NCBI GenBank assembly: GCA_963544615.1
Contig: CAUUGB010000009.1
Location: 1 to 32,457 of the forward strand
Direction: 5' to 3'
From: CAUUGB01 sp963544615
GTDB lineage: Bacteria > Patescibacteriota > Microgenomatia > UBA1400 > PJMF01
Length of the DNA: 32,457 nt
Shown: positions 30,878 to 32,457 of the stretch, in pieces
Layout: each line of letters starts with the position of its first letter
Position numbering within the stretch: the stretch's first letter is position 1
The notes under the pieces: generated by a model
Told to the model about the DNA's origin: nothing
The model's database searches: none
What the model saw: only the letters and a program-made list of their open reading frames with translations
Position numbers and translations under genes: made by a program

Positions 30878-30883
30878 ATTATA
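30878..30883 (-). promoter_or_regulatory. -10 box, leaderless type
   Basis: A perfect TATAAT on the minus strand ends 8 bases before ATG 30869. TTTTCA at 17-base spacing is a weak -35. Confidence 0.5.
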
Positions 30884-30991
30884 TAAAAAAATTAATTAAG
30901 TGAAAACGCGGTAAAATTCTCACCTGGTAATTTGACGCAGTAGGATTTTTATTTTTCTTGCTTGCCGGAGCGGTCAGCTAAATTAGCGCTA

Positions 30992-31021
30992 ACAAAAACC
31001 ACCTGCCTAAGGCAGGTGGTT
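30992..31021 (-). terminator. Terminator of tuf
   Basis: AACCACCTGCC and GGCAGGTGGTT form a perfect 11-bp stem with a 3-base loop, followed on the minus strand by TTTGTT. It lies 23 bases past the tuf stop. Confidence 0.92.
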
Positions 31022-31043
31022 GCAAATTATCAACTCAAAATTA

Positions 31044-32234
31044 TTATTTGATAACTTTGGTAATCGCACCCGCGCCAACTGTGTGACCGCCTTCGCGAAT
31101 AGCAAAGCGCAAACCTTCGTTCATGGCTACCGGAGCAATTAATTTGACGCTAATTTTAGCGTTATCGCCAGGCATAATCATTTCCATACCAGCAGCTAAT
31201 TTAATTTCTCCAGTCACATCGGTGGTGCGAATATAAAACTGGGGACGATAACCATTGGCAAAAGGTTTGTGACGTCCACCTTCTTCCTTGGTTAAAATGT
31301 ATACCTCAGCTTCAAATTCGGTATGAGGAGTGGCAGTACCAGGTTTAGCTAACACTTGACCGCGTTCCACCGCATCTTTTTCAATTCCGCGCAGTAAAAT
31401 ACCTACATTGTCACCGGCCTGACCTTCATCAAGCATTTTTCTAAACATTTCCACTCCGGTAACAGTAGATTTTTGGGTGTCACGCAAACCAACAATTTCT
31501 ACTTCCTCACCCACTTTTACTTTGCCAGATTCAATTCTGCCAGTTACCACCGTGCCTCTGCCTTGAATGGAGAAAACGTCTTCAATGGGCATTAAGAAGG
31601 GTTTGTCTAAATCACGCACAGGATCGGGAATGTATTCATCTACAGTTTTCATTAACTCCACAATCTTCTCTTGCCATTTTTCGTCGCCTTCCAAAGCTTT
31701 AAGAGCAGAGACGCGAATTACTGGAGTGTTTTCTCCGTCATAACCATATTTGGTCAACAAGTCACGCACTTCCATTTCTACCAAATCTAACAATTCAGCG
31801 TCTTCAACCATATCAGCTTTATTTAAAGCCACCACAATTTTAGGCACATTAACCTGTTTGGCTAAAAGAATATGTTCTCTGGTTTGGGGCATGGGACCAT
31901 CGGTAGCTGCCACCACCAGAATTGCACCATCCATTTGGGCGGCACCGGTAATCATGTTTTTGACATAATCAGCGTGACCGGGAGCGTCAATGTGAGCATA
32001 ATGCCTTTTTTCAGTTTCATACTCCAAGTGAGAAATGTTAATGGTCACTCCACGCTTGGCTTCTTCAGGAGCATTATCAATATCTAAATAACCCATGGCT
32101 TTGTTGGTGTCAGAGGGGAATTTTTTTGCTAAAGTAGTGGTGATGGCGGCGGAGAGGGTGGTTTTACCATGGTCAACGTGACCAATAGTGCCAATATTTA
32201 CATGCGGTTTGTTGCGTTCAAATTTATCTGCCAT
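31044..32234 (-). CDS. tuf: Translation elongation factor Tu
   Basis: A 396-residue EF-Tu, the GTPase that delivers aminoacyl-tRNA to the ribosome. G1 is GHVDHGKTT (near residue 18), the switch I region is EEAKRGVTIN, G3 DAPGHADYV, G4 NKADM and G5 SALKAL. Domains II and III are complete (GRGTVVTGRIESGKVKVGEEVEIVG, then EFEAEVYILTKEEGGRHKPF, closing AIREGGHTVGAGAITKVI). Normal length. The leader of about 70 bases contains a hairpin that holds an AAGGA in its loop. tuf stands alone here, not with fusA or rpsL, flanked by a terminator and an insertion-sequence end. Expression is expected to be high. Confidence 0.99.
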   Translation of the reverse strand: MADKFERNKPHVNIGTIGHVDHGKTTLSAAITTTLAKKFPSDTNKAMGYLDIDNAPEEAKRGVTINISHLEYETEKRHYAHIDAPGHADYVKNMITGAAQMDGAILVVAATDGPMPQTREHILLAKQVNVPKIVVALNKADMVEDAELLDLVEMEVRDLLTKYGYDGENTPVIRVSALKALEGDEKWQEKIVELMKTVDEYIPDPVRDLDKPFLMPIEDVFSIQGRGTVVTGRIESGKVKVGEEVEIVGLRDTQKSTVTGVEMFRKMLDEGQAGDNVGILLRGIEKDAVERGQVLAKPGTATPHTEFEAEVYILTKEEGGRHKPFANGYRPQFYIRTTDVTGEIKLAAGMEMIMPGDNAKISVKLIAPVAMNEGLRFAIREGGHTVGAGAITKVIK

Positions 32235-32246
32235 AATTTTTAGTCA

Positions 32247-32318
32247 ATCGCTTCCTTGAGCGATGAGTCCTTTCTTTTTGTGAAAAACTTCTACCTTTTT
32301 AAGACCATTATTATAGCA
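32247..32318 (-). promoter_or_regulatory. tuf promoter and leader hairpin
   Basis: Extended -10 on the minus strand: TGC-TATAAT (32318-32310), with no clear -35. In the leader ATCGCT-CAAGGA-AGCGAT forms a perfect 6-bp hairpin (32264-32247) whose loop carries AAGGA. This is about 17-20 bases before the ATG, too far for a normal ribosome site, so translation may depend on the folded leader. Confidence 0.55.
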
Positions 32319-32323
32319 CAGAT

Positions 32324-32455
32324 TTACGTATAACATAGATTTTGTATAAGTCCGTGTATAAGTTCACTACTTTTGGGAATAAAATTTTGGAAATAAAACT
32401 TGTTAATAAAATCTATTGGGGTTTGATATTTGAGTGCATAGTGTGGTCTTAAATT
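32324..32455 (-). CDS. Insertion-sequence transposase, C-terminal end (partial)
   Basis: An open minus-strand frame enters from the window edge and stops at TAA 32324-32326 after 43 visible residues. It begins NLRPHYALKYQTPIDFINKF, the well-known end of DDE integrase-core transposases of the IS3/IS481 type (RPHxALxxxTPxxF). The DDE catalytic residues lie beyond the window. The last ~20 residues (FIPKSSELIHGLIQNL) are not family-like and cover the repeats that probably form the element's end, so the reading frame may run out into flanking DNA. The element points toward tuf on the same strand. Confidence 0.75.
   Translation of the reverse strand, partial: NLRPHYALKYQTPIDFINKFYFQNFIPKSSELIHGLIQNLCYT
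32343..32363. repeat. Tandem 9-bp direct repeat, probable IS end
   Basis: TGTATAAGT occurs twice, separated by CCG. It lies at the 3' end of the transposase frame and starts with TG, like many IS termini. It may be the terminal transposase-binding site, which would put the IS boundary near 32343. Confidence 0.5.
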
Positions 32456-32457
32456 AT

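Noticed and set aside
1..32457. UGA as a glycine codon (Gracilibacteria/SR1 code)
   Set aside because: UGA ends several genes at the right family length, and conserved genes contain no internal UGA.
1..32457. CRISPR array or cas genes
   Set aside because: No regularly spaced repeats and no Cas-like protein were seen.
1..32457. Depletion of GGNCC sites because of the restriction system
   Set aside because: Such sites are easily found across the window; by eye there is no sign of avoidance, though I did not do a statistical count.

Overview
The window looks like a stretch of the main chromosome of a small-genome bacterium, most likely a member of the Candidate Phyla Radiation (Patescibacteria). 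This placement is an inference. It rests on compact gene packing, short versions of conserved proteins (HrcA, RecO, RuvA), a type IV pilus cluster, a short two-helix type IV secretion pilin of the kind common in that group, a lamin-tail surface protein and a transketolase split into two genes. UGA acts as a normal stop (for example at the end of the 6921-7331 gene), so the UGA=Gly code of some Patescibacteria is not used. AT content is moderate, but the restriction-modification genes at 26217-28252 are visibly more AT-rich than their neighbours.

Layout. 1-3155: type IV pilus genes (end of pilT, pilC, a pilin, a prepilin peptidase), followed by a tryptophan-rich membrane protein. 3961-5245: hrcA-grpE heat-shock operon with a degenerate CIRCE operator over its promoter. 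5260-6821, minus strand: a Lys-rich tail-anchored protein, a VanZ-like protein and a secreted lamin-tail protein. 6921-12203: holin-4-like membrane protein, galE, a large GT-C-like membrane protein, a MOP flippase and ruvA, closely packed. 12246-15449: ruvB, a small-export-like membrane protein (minus) and comM. 15477-16190: a tRNA-like fragment, tRNA-Leu(CAG) and an unknown 162-residue protein. 16340-20596: uvrD/pcrA helicase, a HEPN-like protein and the split transketolase. 20655-22962: accessory zone with a secreted protein, a frameshifted gene, a DnaJ-type zinc-finger protein and two unknown proteins. 23087-26216: translation cluster of rpsU, typA/bipA and an EpmA/GenX-type lysyl-tRNA-synthetase paralogue. 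26217-28252: Eco47II-type restriction-modification pair, ending flush against epmA. 28253-30869: structured RNA candidate, T4SS-like pilin, a toxin-antitoxin pair with a frameshifted toxin, recO and a small acidic protein. 31044-32455: tuf, then the C-terminal end of an insertion-sequence transposase running off the window.

The most consistent non-coding signal is a promoter layout. At nine genes on both strands a good -10 hexamer ends only 5-8 bases before the start codon, which predicts leaderless mRNAs. Further genes in the window (pilin, rpsU, tuf, the methyltransferase, secreted proteins) instead carry a longer leader, in most cases with a Shine-Dalgarno sequence. Two translation-start modes therefore seem to coexist.

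I found no CRISPR array, rRNA gene, replication origin or complete mobile element. The best candidates for something undescribed are the leaderless promoter set, the HEPN-like protein behind uvrD, the small zinc-finger protein with its palindromic promoter, the structured RNA candidate near 28540-28620, and the secreted lamin-tail/VanZ pair.
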